Shown one piece after another: positions 17,872 through 25,220 of a stretch of 35,336 nt of DNA; position 1 is the first letter of the stretch; the number at the start of each line of letters is the position of its first letter. The notes beneath the pieces are model-generated. The model was not told the DNA's origin and made no database searches. It saw nothing but the letters and a program-made list of their open reading frames with translations. This stretch comes from an uncultured Clostridia bacterium (lineage in GTDB: Bacteria; Bacillota; Clostridia; RGIG6154): NCBI GenBank assembly GCA_934446135.1, contig CAKSDT010000005.1:1-35336 (forward strand), in the 5' to 3' direction. The position numbers were made by a program, and so were the translations under genes.

Positions 17872-18840
17872 ATGAAGACTCCCATATTAATTGCTTTTAT
17901 AGCGGCATTTGTAATCAATTTGATACTTATGCCAATAATAATCCCTATGCTTAAGGCACTGAAGTTCGGACAGACAATCAGGGAAATAGGACCGTCGTGG
18001 CATTCCAAAAAAGGCGGAACGCCAACTATGGGCGGCGTAGGATTTTTGTTTGTTACAGTAATAATATCACTTGTAATGTGCAAATCGCCTCATGTAAAAA
18101 TGGGTATAGTTTTTGCAGCATTGTACGGAATTATAGGTTTTATTGACGACTTTATAAAAGTGGTTCTTAAAAGAAATATGGGACTTAATGAGATTCAGAA
18201 ATTTGTGCTGCAGATAGTGGTTACCGTAACCTTTTTGGTAATATCAATTAATAAGGGGTATATTGATACTTATATATGGATACCGTTTGCAAATATAACT
18301 TTTGATTTTAGTTGGTTTTATGTAATTTTTATATCTGTGTTTATGATCGGTTTTACAAATGCAGTAAATTTAACCGATGGGCTGGACGGCCTTGCAGCAA
18401 CCGTAACATCAATAGTTTGTCTTTTCTTCGTTTTTGCAGCCTCTGTAATTGCGATGCCGGGAGAATACAACAAAGAGGTTGCAATATTTGCATCCGCACT
18501 TTTAGGCTCTTTAATTGCATTCTTGGCATTCAACAAATACCCTGCAAGAGTGTTTATGGGGGATACCGGTTCATTGTTTTTGGGCGGTGCGGTTTCAATA
18601 TTTGCAATACTGCTTAAAATAGAGTTGATTCTTGTTGTAGTCGGAATTATTTATGTAATTGAGGCATTTTCCGTTATACTCCAGGTTGCGTGGTACAAGA
18701 AGACAAAAAAACGAATTTTCAAGATGGCACCTATACATCATCACTTTGAGATGTCAGGATATAAAGAAACCAAAATTGTTATGATGTTTTCTGCCGTAAC
18801 TGCAGTATTTTGCATTATATCGATTTTTGCGATAATATGA
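17872..18840 (+). CDS. mraY: Phospho-MurNAc-pentapeptide transferase (lipid I synthase)
   Basis: A 322-residue polytopic membrane enzyme that transfers phospho-MurNAc-pentapeptide to undecaprenyl phosphate. Recognisable motifs are GIIGFIDDFIKVVLKRNMGL, NAVNLTDGLDGLA, FMGDTGSLFLGG and the HHHFEMSG loop; aspartates of the first three bind Mg2+ and substrate in this family. About ten hydrophobic helices are visible. The gene starts 17 bp after murF. In the usual dcw order murD follows, but here the ftsW start comes 19 bp after the mraY stop. Confidence 0.96.
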   Translation: MKTPILIAFIAAFVINLILMPIIIPMLKALKFGQTIREIGPSWHSKKGGTPTMGGVGFLFVTVIISLVMCKSPHVKMGIVFAALYGIIGFIDDFIKVVLKRNMGLNEIQKFVLQIVVTVTFLVISINKGYIDTYIWIPFANITFDFSWFYVIFISVFMIGFTNAVNLTDGLDGLAATVTSIVCLFFVFAASVIAMPGEYNKEVAIFASALLGSLIAFLAFNKYPARVFMGDTGSLFLGGAVSIFAILLKIELILVVVGIIYVIEAFSVILQVAWYKKTKKRIFKMAPIHHHFEMSGYKETKIVMMFSAVTAVFCIISIFAII

Positions 18841-18859
18841 TTTGGGGAGGAAACAACTG

Positions 18860-20038
18860 TTGAAAAGAAGATATCGCAGGTCTAATAATATGATAACAGT
18901 GTTTGCGGACAAATTAAACAGAGTTGATAAACCGCTGATTGCAGTAATATTCGTTTTGTTGTTTGTGGGAATACTTACTTGCTTCAGTGCTTCTGCACCA
19001 TCTGCAAAAAATCTTATGGGAGACAGTTATGAATTCTTAAAAAAACAATTATTGTATGGCACTGCAGGAATTGTACTTATGTTTTGGGTAGGTTCACTGG
19101 ACTATCACATTTTTAAAAAATATTCAAAGGCAGTGTATATTGTCACTTTAGTGTTAATGGTTATGACACTTTTTATGCGCGGATATAACGGTGCGAAAAG
19201 GTGGATTTCATTCCCGGGATTTTCATTCCAGCCGTCAGAACTTGCAAAGATATCAATTATAATTTCGATGGCTGAAATATTGGAAAAAAAAGATTGGAAG
19301 AAAAAAATACTGCCGCATGAAAAGATGTCAAAACTTAAAAGATTCGGAATCAATTATCTTGATTTTTTGAAATATTTTTTATTGTTTGTGCCTATTGCGG
19401 GAATTCTTGCACTTCAGCCTCATTTTAGTTGTTTTCTTATAATAGCGGCAGTTGTTGTAATTATGATTTTTGCTTCGGGGGCTGATATTAAATACTTTGT
19501 TGTATCGGCATTTGCGGCAGTGCCGCTTGTAATTTTTATGGCATTTAAAGAAAATTACAGGGTTGACAGGATAACAAGTTTTTTAGATCCGTTTAAAGAT
19601 CCGCTGGGAACAGGATATCAAACAGTTCAATCTCTTTATGCAATAGGGTCTGGCGGACTTTTCGGATTAGGTATGGGACAAAGCAGACAAAAGTATTTGT
19701 ATCTTCCCGAACCTCAAAATGATTTCGTTTTTTCGGTACTTTGTGAGGAAACAGGGTTTATAGGTGCACTTGTCGTGATAATTCTCTTTATGTTCTTTGT
19801 AGTAAGAGGGTTTAAAATTTCAATGACGGCGCAGGATAAATACGGCTCACTTCTTTGTCTCGGGATGACGGCACTTATTGCGGTGGAAGCGTTTGGAAAT
19901 ATTGCGGTTGTCACAGCGTCAATTCCGCCTACAGGAATTCCGCTTCCGTTTTTCAGTGCCGGAGGCTCGTCGCTTATGGTTATGCTTGCAGGACTTGGGG
20001 TAATACTCAGCGTTTCAAAGTATTGTAACACAAAATAA
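18860..20038 (+). CDS. ftsW: FtsW/SpoVE-type SEDS peptidoglycan glycosyltransferase
   Basis: A 392-residue SEDS-family membrane protein that polymerises lipid II together with a class B PBP. Visible family segments are FSFQPSELAKI, NDFVFSVLCEETGFIGA and the C-terminal TGIPLPFFSAGGSS, spread over about ten membrane helices. I take the TTG at 18860, which lies 9 bp after GGGGAGG and gives a basic N-terminus (KRRYRR). ATG 18890 is the alternative. Location in the dcw cluster favours FtsW or SpoVE over RodA, and the likely partner is the PBP at 12819. murD should precede and murG should follow in the standard order; both are missing. Confidence 0.92.
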   Translation: MKRRYRRSNNMITVFADKLNRVDKPLIAVIFVLLFVGILTCFSASAPSAKNLMGDSYEFLKKQLLYGTAGIVLMFWVGSLDYHIFKKYSKAVYIVTLVLMVMTLFMRGYNGAKRWISFPGFSFQPSELAKISIIISMAEILEKKDWKKKILPHEKMSKLKRFGINYLDFLKYFLLFVPIAGILALQPHFSCFLIIAAVVVIMIFASGADIKYFVVSAFAAVPLVIFMAFKENYRVDRITSFLDPFKDPLGTGYQTVQSLYAIGSGGLFGLGMGQSRQKYLYLPEPQNDFVFSVLCEETGFIGALVVIILFMFFVVRGFKISMTAQDKYGSLLCLGMTALIAVEAFGNIAVVTASIPPTGIPLPFFSAGGSSLMVMLAGLGVILSVSKYCNTK

Positions 20039-20073
20039 CAGTCTTCATAAGATAAATTGTGGAGGCTTTGTGT

Positions 20074-21342
20074 ATGAACTGTTATAGAGTCCAGGGACGG
20101 AGAAAACTCGACGGAGAAGTTGATATACAGGGTGCTAAAAATGCGGTGCTTCCGATTTTTGCGGCAACGCTTCTTAATAAAGGGGAAACAGTTATTCATA
20201 ACTGCCCGGACATTGAAGATGCGTCCGTTGCCGAAAAAATATTGGAAGAACTGGGATGCACGGTGACAAAAGAATGCAATACCGTTACAGTAAATTCAAA
20301 AGACGCATATTATAAAAAAACCGATAAAGCACTTGTGAAAAAAATGAGGTCATCCGTAATGTTTGCCGGAAGTATCCTTGCAAGGTTTGGCAAATGTATT
20401 CTTATGCAGCCCGGTGGTTGTAATATAGGTGCAAGACCTATTGATATGCACATTAATGCCTTTAAAATTTTGGGCGGTGACATAAAAGAAACGGAAGAAG
20501 AATATGAGATAGTGCTTAAAAAGTTAAAGTGTACCAATCTTGTACTGCCGTTTCCCAGTGTTGGGGTTACAGAAAATGTTATGCTTTTGTGTGCAGGTTC
20601 TGATTGCGATATATACATAGAAAATGCCGCAAGGGAACCTGAAATAGAAGATTTGGCTAACATTTTAAATACTATGGGTGCCAAAATCTATGGAGCAGGT
20701 ACAAGCAGAGTTAGGATAATAGGAAATAAAAATCTTGGTAATGCAGAGCACACTGTTATATCTGACAGAATTGTATTAAGCACATATGTTTTTTCTGTTG
20801 TCGGTGCCGGAGGAGAGGCGGTTTTCAATAATGTAAGATGTTCAAATCTTTCAAAAGATCTTGAAACAGCCGAAAAAATGGGAGCCGATTTGAGACAGGA
20901 AAATAAGAGACTTATTTTAAAAATGGATTCTGTTCCTAAGGGTATTAAAATTGATGCAGATGTTTATCCGGGGTTTCCTACAGATGCTCAGCCGTTTTTT
21001 GCGGCAGCCTGCACGGTAAGCAATGGAACGGGAGTAATAAGTGACAAAGTATTTCCTGACAGATTTGAATATATTGAAAGTTTTTTAAAGTTTGCTGCTG
21101 ATTGCACAAAGGGCGGATTCGGTGCTAAAATCACAGGGACAGATAATTTAAGGGGTGCAAAAGTCTACGCAAGAGAACTGCGTGGAGGTGCGGCACTGGT
21201 AGTTATGGGACTTTTAAGCAGCGGGACAACAGAGGTTTTTGGCACAGAGTTTATAAAAAGAGGATACGAGGATATAATAAGAGATATTAATATGCTTGGA
21301 GGAAAGGCGAGAGAGGTTGTATTGCCGGATGAAAAAAATTGA
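20074..21342 (+). CDS. murA: UDP-GlcNAc 1-carboxyvinyltransferase
   Basis: A 422-residue EPT-fold enzyme that transfers enolpyruvate from PEP to UDP-GlcNAc, the first committed step of peptidoglycan synthesis. Lys22-Asn23 (GAKNAVLP) and the PGGC loop with Cys116 (QPGGCNIGARP) are present; a cysteine here normally makes the enzyme fosfomycin-sensitive. I place the start at ATG 20074, 8 bp after GGAGG; upstream GTG and TTG codons overlap that site. It lies where murG and murB would be expected, and its 3' end overlaps divIB by 14 bp. Confidence 0.95.
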   Translation: MNCYRVQGRRKLDGEVDIQGAKNAVLPIFAATLLNKGETVIHNCPDIEDASVAEKILEELGCTVTKECNTVTVNSKDAYYKKTDKALVKKMRSSVMFAGSILARFGKCILMQPGGCNIGARPIDMHINAFKILGGDIKETEEEYEIVLKKLKCTNLVLPFPSVGVTENVMLLCAGSDCDIYIENAAREPEIEDLANILNTMGAKIYGAGTSRVRIIGNKNLGNAEHTVISDRIVLSTYVFSVVGAGGEAVFNNVRCSNLSKDLETAEKMGADLRQENKRLILKMDSVPKGIKIDADVYPGFPTDAQPFFAAACTVSNGTGVISDKVFPDRFEYIESFLKFAADCTKGGFGAKITGTDNLRGAKVYARELRGGAALVVMGLLSSGTTEVFGTEFIKRGYEDIIRDINMLGGKAREVVLPDEKN

Positions 21343-22117
21343 AAATAACAGTTTGAAGACAGATAATAAAATAATTAATTTAAATGCCGGAAAGAAAGAA
21401 AAAAAAAGGAGAAACAGATTCAAAATGGTGTGTGCCATTCTTGTCTTTGCCGCTATTGCAGCATTTCTTCTTTCTCCTTTTTTTAATATAAAAACGATTT
21501 ATGTCGATGGTTATAATATGGTATCAAAAGAATCTATAATAACAAAATCCGGGATACAAAAAGGAAGTAATATTTTTAAGATAAATATAAAGAAAACTAA
21601 GGAAAGCGTAAAAGCCATTTCATATGTTAAAGATGTTCATATTTCGAGAAATATTATAAAAAAAGATATAACAGTTAAAATCACCGAAAGAAAACCGATA
21701 GGATTTATAAAAAGCGGGACAGGCAGTTGCCTTATTGACAATGAAGGAAGAATTTTAGAATTTATAGACTATATTCCACAGTCGCTTCCTGAAATTGCCG
21801 GAATTAAGATCGATAAACTTAAAGCAGGGGATTATATTGATAAAAAATATGAATTAAACATTGAAGCAATGAGAAAACTTGTTAGTGAATTTCAGAGTCT
21901 TGATATGTTTGACAGGGTTTCTGAAATCAATATAAAAGACAGCAAAAATTTAACTTTTATGTTTGACGGAAATAAGAAGGTTGTAATGGGTGAAGATTAC
22001 AGAACAGACTATAAACTCACCATGCTTAAATCCACAATAGAAGAACTTGCTCCTTCGGAAGAGGGAACCATTGATCTTTCCACTGTTGGACAGGCACTTT
22101 TTACACCGAGTGAATAA
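21329..22117 (+). CDS. divIB: Cell-division protein DivIB/FtsQ
   Basis: A 262-residue bitopic protein. A basic cytoplasmic segment (GKKEKKRRNRF) is followed by one membrane helix (VCAILVFAAIAAFLLSPF) and a POTRA domain beginning IKTIYVDGYNMVSKESIITKSG. A beta domain containing KDITVKITERKPIGFI and GSCLIDNEGRILEF then follows. The ATG at 21329 lies within the 3' end of murA without a strong ribosome site, so translation is probably coupled. With FtsL it should form the complex that activates septal wall synthesis. Divergence in this family is high; topology, POTRA start and position support the call. Confidence 0.9.
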   Translation: MKKIENNSLKTDNKIINLNAGKKEKKRRNRFKMVCAILVFAAIAAFLLSPFFNIKTIYVDGYNMVSKESIITKSGIQKGSNIFKINIKKTKESVKAISYVKDVHISRNIIKKDITVKITERKPIGFIKSGTGSCLIDNEGRILEFIDYIPQSLPEIAGIKIDKLKAGDYIDKKYELNIEAMRKLVSEFQSLDMFDRVSEINIKDSKNLTFMFDGNKKVVMGEDYRTDYKLTMLKSTIEELAPSEEGTIDLSTVGQALFTPSE

Positions 22118-22130
22118 TTTAAAAAATATA

Positions 22131-22159
22131 TTTACATTTTAGTAAATTTGTAATATAAT
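22131..22159 (+). promoter_or_regulatory. Promoter in front of ftsZ
   Basis: TTTACA (22131-22136) and a perfect TATAAT (22154-22159) are spaced by 17 bp in the 81-bp gap after divIB. ftsZ can therefore be transcribed independently of the long dcw operon. Confidence 0.75.
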
Positions 22160-22198
22160 AAATAATAACTATATATTGGTTAGGTTAGGAGGATAAAA

Positions 22199-23344
22199 AT
22201 GGCAATTGATGTAATTGTTAACGATTTGAATGTAACTCAGATTAAAGTAGTCGGCTGCGGCGGCGGCGGAAATAATGCTGTTAATACAATGGTGAGAGCA
22301 GGCTTAAAAGGTGTTGAATTTATTGCAATAAATACTGATGCTCAAGCACTTTTGTCATCTGACGCTGATGTTAAAATTCAGATTGGCGAAAAACTTACTA
22401 AAGGATTGGGTGCCGGTGCAGATCCTGAGATAGGAAGAAAAGCGGCTGAAGAAAGCGAAGATGAAATCGCAAATGCTCTTAAAGGTGCGGATATGGTTTT
22501 TGTTACCGCAGGAATGGGCGGCGGAACGGGAACAGGTTCTGCTCCGGTTGTCGCAAAGATTGCAAAAGAACTTGGTATATTAACTGTTGGGGTTGTAACC
22601 AAACCATTTACTTTTGAGGGTAAATTAAGAGCATCTAATGCAGTCAACGGAATTGAAGTTTTAAAAGAAGGAGTAGACACTTTAATTACAATACCTAACG
22701 ATAAACTTTTTGATATTGCACAAAAAGGAACTCTTTTAACAGACGCATTTGCGATGGCAAATGATGTACTCAAGCAAGGCGTCCAGAGTATTTCGGATAT
22801 TATTGTGGGACAAGGCTTTATTAATCTTGATTTTGCCGATGTTAAGACAATAATGAAAAATTCGGGTTATGCACATATGGGTATCGGAACCGCATCAGGA
22901 GAAAACAGAGCGGAAGATGCTGCACTTGCCGCAATCAAGAGTCCTATCCTTGAAACCACTATTGACGGTGCAAAGGGAGTTCTTCTTAATATATGCGGTG
23001 CAAACCTTGGTATTTTAGAAGTAAGACAAGCTGCAGAACTTATTCAGCAATATGTTGACCCCGGTGCCAACATTATATTCGGTGCAACTATTGATGAAAG
23101 TCTTGACGACCAGATTAAGATTACGGTTATTGCTACAGGCTTTGATACAAAACCCCGTTCTATAATGGATGTTATCGGAACAACAAGTATGCCGTCAGAG
23201 GATACAAAGGATTCTTCAGAATCAAAGGGTTCAATTTTTGACCAAATAAGAGATGAGCAGAAAACTTCGCCGGCGGTTGAACACAAGAGTGTTGGCTCTG
23301 TTGATGATGACTATGATATACCGGCATTTTTAAGAAATAAATAA
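22199..23344 (+). CDS. ftsZ: Cell-division GTPase FtsZ
   Basis: A 381-residue tubulin homologue that forms the Z-ring. It has the GTP signature GGGTGTG at 107-113, the T7-loop region NLDFADVKTIM, a GTPase core to about residue 320, a variable linker, and the conserved C-terminal peptide DDYDIPAFLRNK that binds FtsA, SepF and other anchors. Start ATG 22199 follows GGAGGATAAAA. It has its own consensus-like promoter and a strong terminator. ftsA, which usually precedes ftsZ in many bacteria, is absent here, so membrane anchoring may depend on SepF or on a distant ftsA. Confidence 0.97.
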   Translation: MAIDVIVNDLNVTQIKVVGCGGGGNNAVNTMVRAGLKGVEFIAINTDAQALLSSDADVKIQIGEKLTKGLGAGADPEIGRKAAEESEDEIANALKGADMVFVTAGMGGGTGTGSAPVVAKIAKELGILTVGVVTKPFTFEGKLRASNAVNGIEVLKEGVDTLITIPNDKLFDIAQKGTLLTDAFAMANDVLKQGVQSISDIIVGQGFINLDFADVKTIMKNSGYAHMGIGTASGENRAEDAALAAIKSPILETTIDGAKGVLLNICGANLGILEVRQAAELIQQYVDPGANIIFGATIDESLDDQIKITVIATGFDTKPRSIMDVIGTTSMPSEDTKDSSESKGSIFDQIRDEQKTSPAVEHKSVGSVDDDYDIPAFLRNK

Positions 23345-23352
23345 AGAGTTTT

Positions 23353-23383
23353 AACGGTCGGTTTTCCGACCGTTTACTTTTTT
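23353..23383 (+). terminator. Intrinsic terminator after ftsZ
   Basis: A 9-bp GC-rich stem, AACGGTCGG (23353-23361) with CCGACCGTT (23366-23374), a TTTT loop and a following T-rich tract (TTTACTTTTTT). It closes the dcw/ftsZ transcription unit 8 bp after the stop codon. Confidence 0.92.
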
Positions 23384-23465
23384 AAGAATTTAATAAAAAA
23401 TTGTGCATAATATATAGGAAGAAACCTGTTTTTGCTTGCAATGGTAAGTTTTTCCCATTATAACG

Positions 23466-23479
23466 GGTTTACATAACTT
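23466..23479 (+). repeat. 14-bp direct repeat, left copy
   Basis: GGTTTACATAACTT, identical to 23659-23672. The two copies bracket the DnaA-box cluster at equal orientation, 193 bp apart. The left copy follows a near-palindrome CCCATTATAACGGG (23454-23467). Confidence 0.7.
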
Positions 23480-23506
23480 CTAAAACCAATAATTTCCATA
23501 AAAAAG

Positions 23507-23594
23507 TTATCCACGCCCAAAACGGCATATTTTAAAGGTTATCCACGAAGTTATCCCCGTTATCCACACTTTAATGTTACGTTTGCGTGGATAA
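23507..23594. other. Cluster of five DnaA-box-like sites (possible origin or DnaA-binding locus)
   Basis: Nonamers on the plus strand are TTATCCACG (23507-23515), TTATCCACG (23539-23547), TTATCCCCG (23551-23559) and TTATCCACA (23560-23568). On the minus strand TTATCCACG lies at 23586-23594. One is the perfect DnaA consensus, three differ only at the last base and one at two bases. Boxes 3 and 4 abut directly. AT-rich DNA lies on both sides. The density resembles an origin or a DnaA-titration or control site. dnaA, dnaN and rpmH are not nearby, and genes on both sides run in the same direction, which argues against a bidirectional origin. Confidence 0.7.
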
Positions 23595-23658
23595 AATGAT
23601 AATAACGGCTTGTCTGCATTATAATGAGGAAAATGAGAGTTGCAAGTAAAATATTTTA

Positions 23659-23672
23659 GGTTTACATAACTT
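23659..23672 (+). repeat. 14-bp direct repeat, right copy
   Basis: GGTTTACATAACTT, identical to 23466-23479. It lies 32 bp before the flavin-reductase-like gene, just ahead of an AT-only stretch. Confidence 0.7.
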
Positions 23673-23704
23673 TATAAAAAAATTTTTTAAGGAGATGTTG
23701 CAAA

Positions 23705-24211
23705 ATGAATAGGTTTAAAGAAATAAAAAGTACGGAAATAAGTGAAAATTTAATTAGTCTTTTAAAAAAAGATAATATGCTGATTACTTTGCATGATGGT
23801 AATAAGGTAAATATGATGACAGCAAGTTGGGGCGGTTTTGGCGAGTTGTGGGGTCAGGATGTTTCATATGCGGTAATAAGACCGTCAAGATACAGTTATA
23901 GCATTATAGAAAATACTGACAAATATACTTTGTGCTTTCTTGAAGCAGGAAATGAAAAAACTGTGGCATATTGCGGAAAAGTGTCGGGAAGGGATGAAGA
24001 TAAGGTTTTAAAAACAAAACTTACTGTCTGTGAAGAAAACGGATATTATTATTTTAATGAATCTAAACTTGTAATTTTTTGCGAAAAAATGTATGCACAG
24101 GATTTGAAAAGAGAGTGTTTTAAAGATGAAAGCACTGCAAAAAAGATGTATCCGAACGATGATATACACAAATTATACATCGCTAAAATTGTAAAAATAC
24201 TCACAAAATAA
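23705..24211 (+). CDS. Flavin reductase-like, FMN-binding split-barrel protein
   Basis: A 168-residue protein resembling the flavin reductase/flavoredoxin-like FMN-binding split-barrel family. The segment NMMTASWGGFGELWGQDVSYAVIRPSRYSYSII corresponds to the usual FMN-binding start (MTASW plus a strand ending in RPxRYT). Such proteins bind FMN and transfer electrons or reduce flavin; substrate and partner are unknown here. Start ATG 23705 follows AAGGAG. The gene stands alone between the DnaA-box region and an amino-acid transporter operon with its own promoter. It has no signal peptide, so the protein should be cytoplasmic. Confidence 0.75.
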   Translation: MNRFKEIKSTEISENLISLLKKDNMLITLHDGNKVNMMTASWGGFGELWGQDVSYAVIRPSRYSYSIIENTDKYTLCFLEAGNEKTVAYCGKVSGRDEDKVLKTKLTVCEENGYYYFNESKLVIFCEKMYAQDLKRECFKDESTAKKMYPNDDIHKLYIAKIVKILTK

Positions 24212-24230
24212 GTGTTTTTTATTATTTCTA

Positions 24231-24255
24231 TGCAAAAAAATTAATTTTTTTCGCA
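24231..24255. repeat. A7/T7 palindrome, weak terminator or operator
   Basis: TGC, seven A, TTAA, seven T, then CGCA: an almost perfect inverted repeat 20 bp after the preceding stop. It could terminate that gene. It could equally be an AT-rich operator or upstream element for the promoter 20 bp downstream. Confidence 0.4.
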
Positions 24256-24274
24256 TAATTTTGCAAAAAAGTTC

Positions 24275-24303
24275 TTGACAAATATAAAAAGTGATGTTAT
24301 ACT
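24275..24303 (+). promoter_or_regulatory. Promoter of the first amino-acid transporter operon
   Basis: Perfect -35 TTGACA (24275-24280), 17-bp spacer, and -10 TATACT (24298-24303) preceded by TGT, an extended -10. The leader to the ATG at 24346 is only about 36 nt, too short for a riboswitch or T-box. Confidence 0.85.
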
Positions 24304-24345
24304 CTCATTGTAATCAAAATTAAATAATTTTTGGAGGAGAAAAAA

Positions 24346-25116
24346 ATGAAAAAATTAATATCACTTATTCTTGCAGTACTTATGGTTGCCGGTGTATTTA
24401 CCGCTTGCGGCAGTAAAGACGCCAAGGAAGATTCAAACACTCAGACAGGTGGAGTTATAACAGTAGCAACTAATGCGGAATTCCCGCCGTTTGAATACTT
24501 GGACGGAGATAAAGTAGTAGGTGCTGATATCGAAATTGCAGAAGCAATTGCTGAAAAACTCGGAAAAACAATTGAAGTAACAAATATTGACTTTGACGCC
24601 GCTTTAACAGGTGCGGCAACAGGTAAATATGATATGGCTATCGCAGGTATCACTGCAAATGATGAAAGAAAAGCAAATATGAATTTTTCAGATGATTATT
24701 ATAAAGCATCACAGGCAATTATTGTAACTTCCGACAGTACAATAAAGGCAGCAAAAGACCTTGAAGGAAAAACAATTTCCTGCCAGGAAGGAACAACAGG
24801 CGAACAGTATCTTTTGGATAACAACTATTCTGTTCAGTCATTTAAAACAGGTGCAGAGGCAGTGTCTGCTTTGACAGCAGGAAAAGTTGACGCAGTTGTA
24901 ATTGATGACGCTGTTGCACAGGCACTTTCTGACAAGAAAAACGGAGCAACAAAAGTTCTTGATGAAGCATTAACTCAGGAAAATTACGCTATTGCTATCA
25001 AAAAAGGCAATGATGAATTTACAAAACAGGTTAACGATGCTCTTAAACAGTTGAAAGATGAAGGAAAAGTTGCAGAAATTTTTGCAAAATACGAACTTCC
25101 TTACGATGCTGAATAA
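24346..25116 (+). CDS. Polar amino-acid ABC transporter, substrate-binding lipoprotein (system 1)
   Basis: A 256-residue lipoprotein of solute-binding family 3. The signal peptide MKKLISLILAVLMVAGVFTAC ends in a lipobox with Cys21, so the mature protein is tethered to the outer face of the membrane. The body starts VATNAEFPPFEYLDGDKVVGADIEIAEAIAEKLG and contains GKYDMAIAGITANDERK, both typical of the arginine/glutamine/cystine-binding group. Start ATG 24346 follows GGAGG; an in-frame TTG further upstream overlaps that site. Permease and ATPase genes follow. Which amino acid is bound cannot be settled from the sequence. Confidence 0.93.
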   Translation: MKKLISLILAVLMVAGVFTACGSKDAKEDSNTQTGGVITVATNAEFPPFEYLDGDKVVGADIEIAEAIAEKLGKTIEVTNIDFDAALTGAATGKYDMAIAGITANDERKANMNFSDDYYKASQAIIVTSDSTIKAAKDLEGKTISCQEGTTGEQYLLDNNYSVQSFKTGAEAVSALTAGKVDAVVIDDAVAQALSDKKNGATKVLDEALTQENYAIAIKKGNDEFTKQVNDALKQLKDEGKVAEIFAKYELPYDAE

Positions 25117-25149
25117 TAAATAAACATAGAATAAACTTACGCTATGGAG

Positions 25150-25197
25150 ACATAAGATTTCAGAACGGGATAGGTGTTCTCTGAATCTTATGTTTTT
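25150..25197 (+). terminator. Hairpin with T-run between binding protein and permease
   Basis: ACATAAGATTTCAGA (25150-25164) pairs with TCTGAATCTTATGT (25180-25193) with one bulged T, followed by TTTTT (25193-25197). It lies between co-directional genes of one transporter, so it is probably a partial terminator or 3'-end stabiliser that makes binding-protein mRNA more abundant than the rest. Confidence 0.75.
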
Positions 25198-25220
25198 GCG
25201 TATAGGGAAAGGTTAAAATT

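Larger units (their letters stand above)
23345..23704. other. 360-bp intergenic region after ftsZ
   Basis: No protein or stable RNA gene is evident. It holds the ftsZ terminator, an AT-rich segment (23380-23420), the two 14-bp repeats, the five DnaA-type boxes, an isolated TATAAT within the palindrome CATTATAATG (23617-23626) without a clear -35, and the AAGGAGATG ribosome site of the next gene. Confidence 0.7.

Noticed and set aside
20310..20684. Minus-strand open frame (124 codons) within murA
   Set aside because: Shadow of the conserved murA sequence, including the PGGC region; no start signals.
22378..22773. Long minus-strand open frame (131 codons) inside ftsZ
   Set aside because: It is complementary to highly conserved FtsZ codons, has no ribosome site and encodes a composition typical of antisense shadows.
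23954..24245. Possible small gene or RNA next to the flavin-reductase-like gene
   Set aside because: No frame with start and ribosome site and no stable fold other than the A7/T7 palindrome was found.
24304..24345. Riboswitch or T-box in front of the first amino-acid transporter
   Set aside because: The leader is only about 36-40 nt and shows no specifier loop, T-box sequence or terminator.
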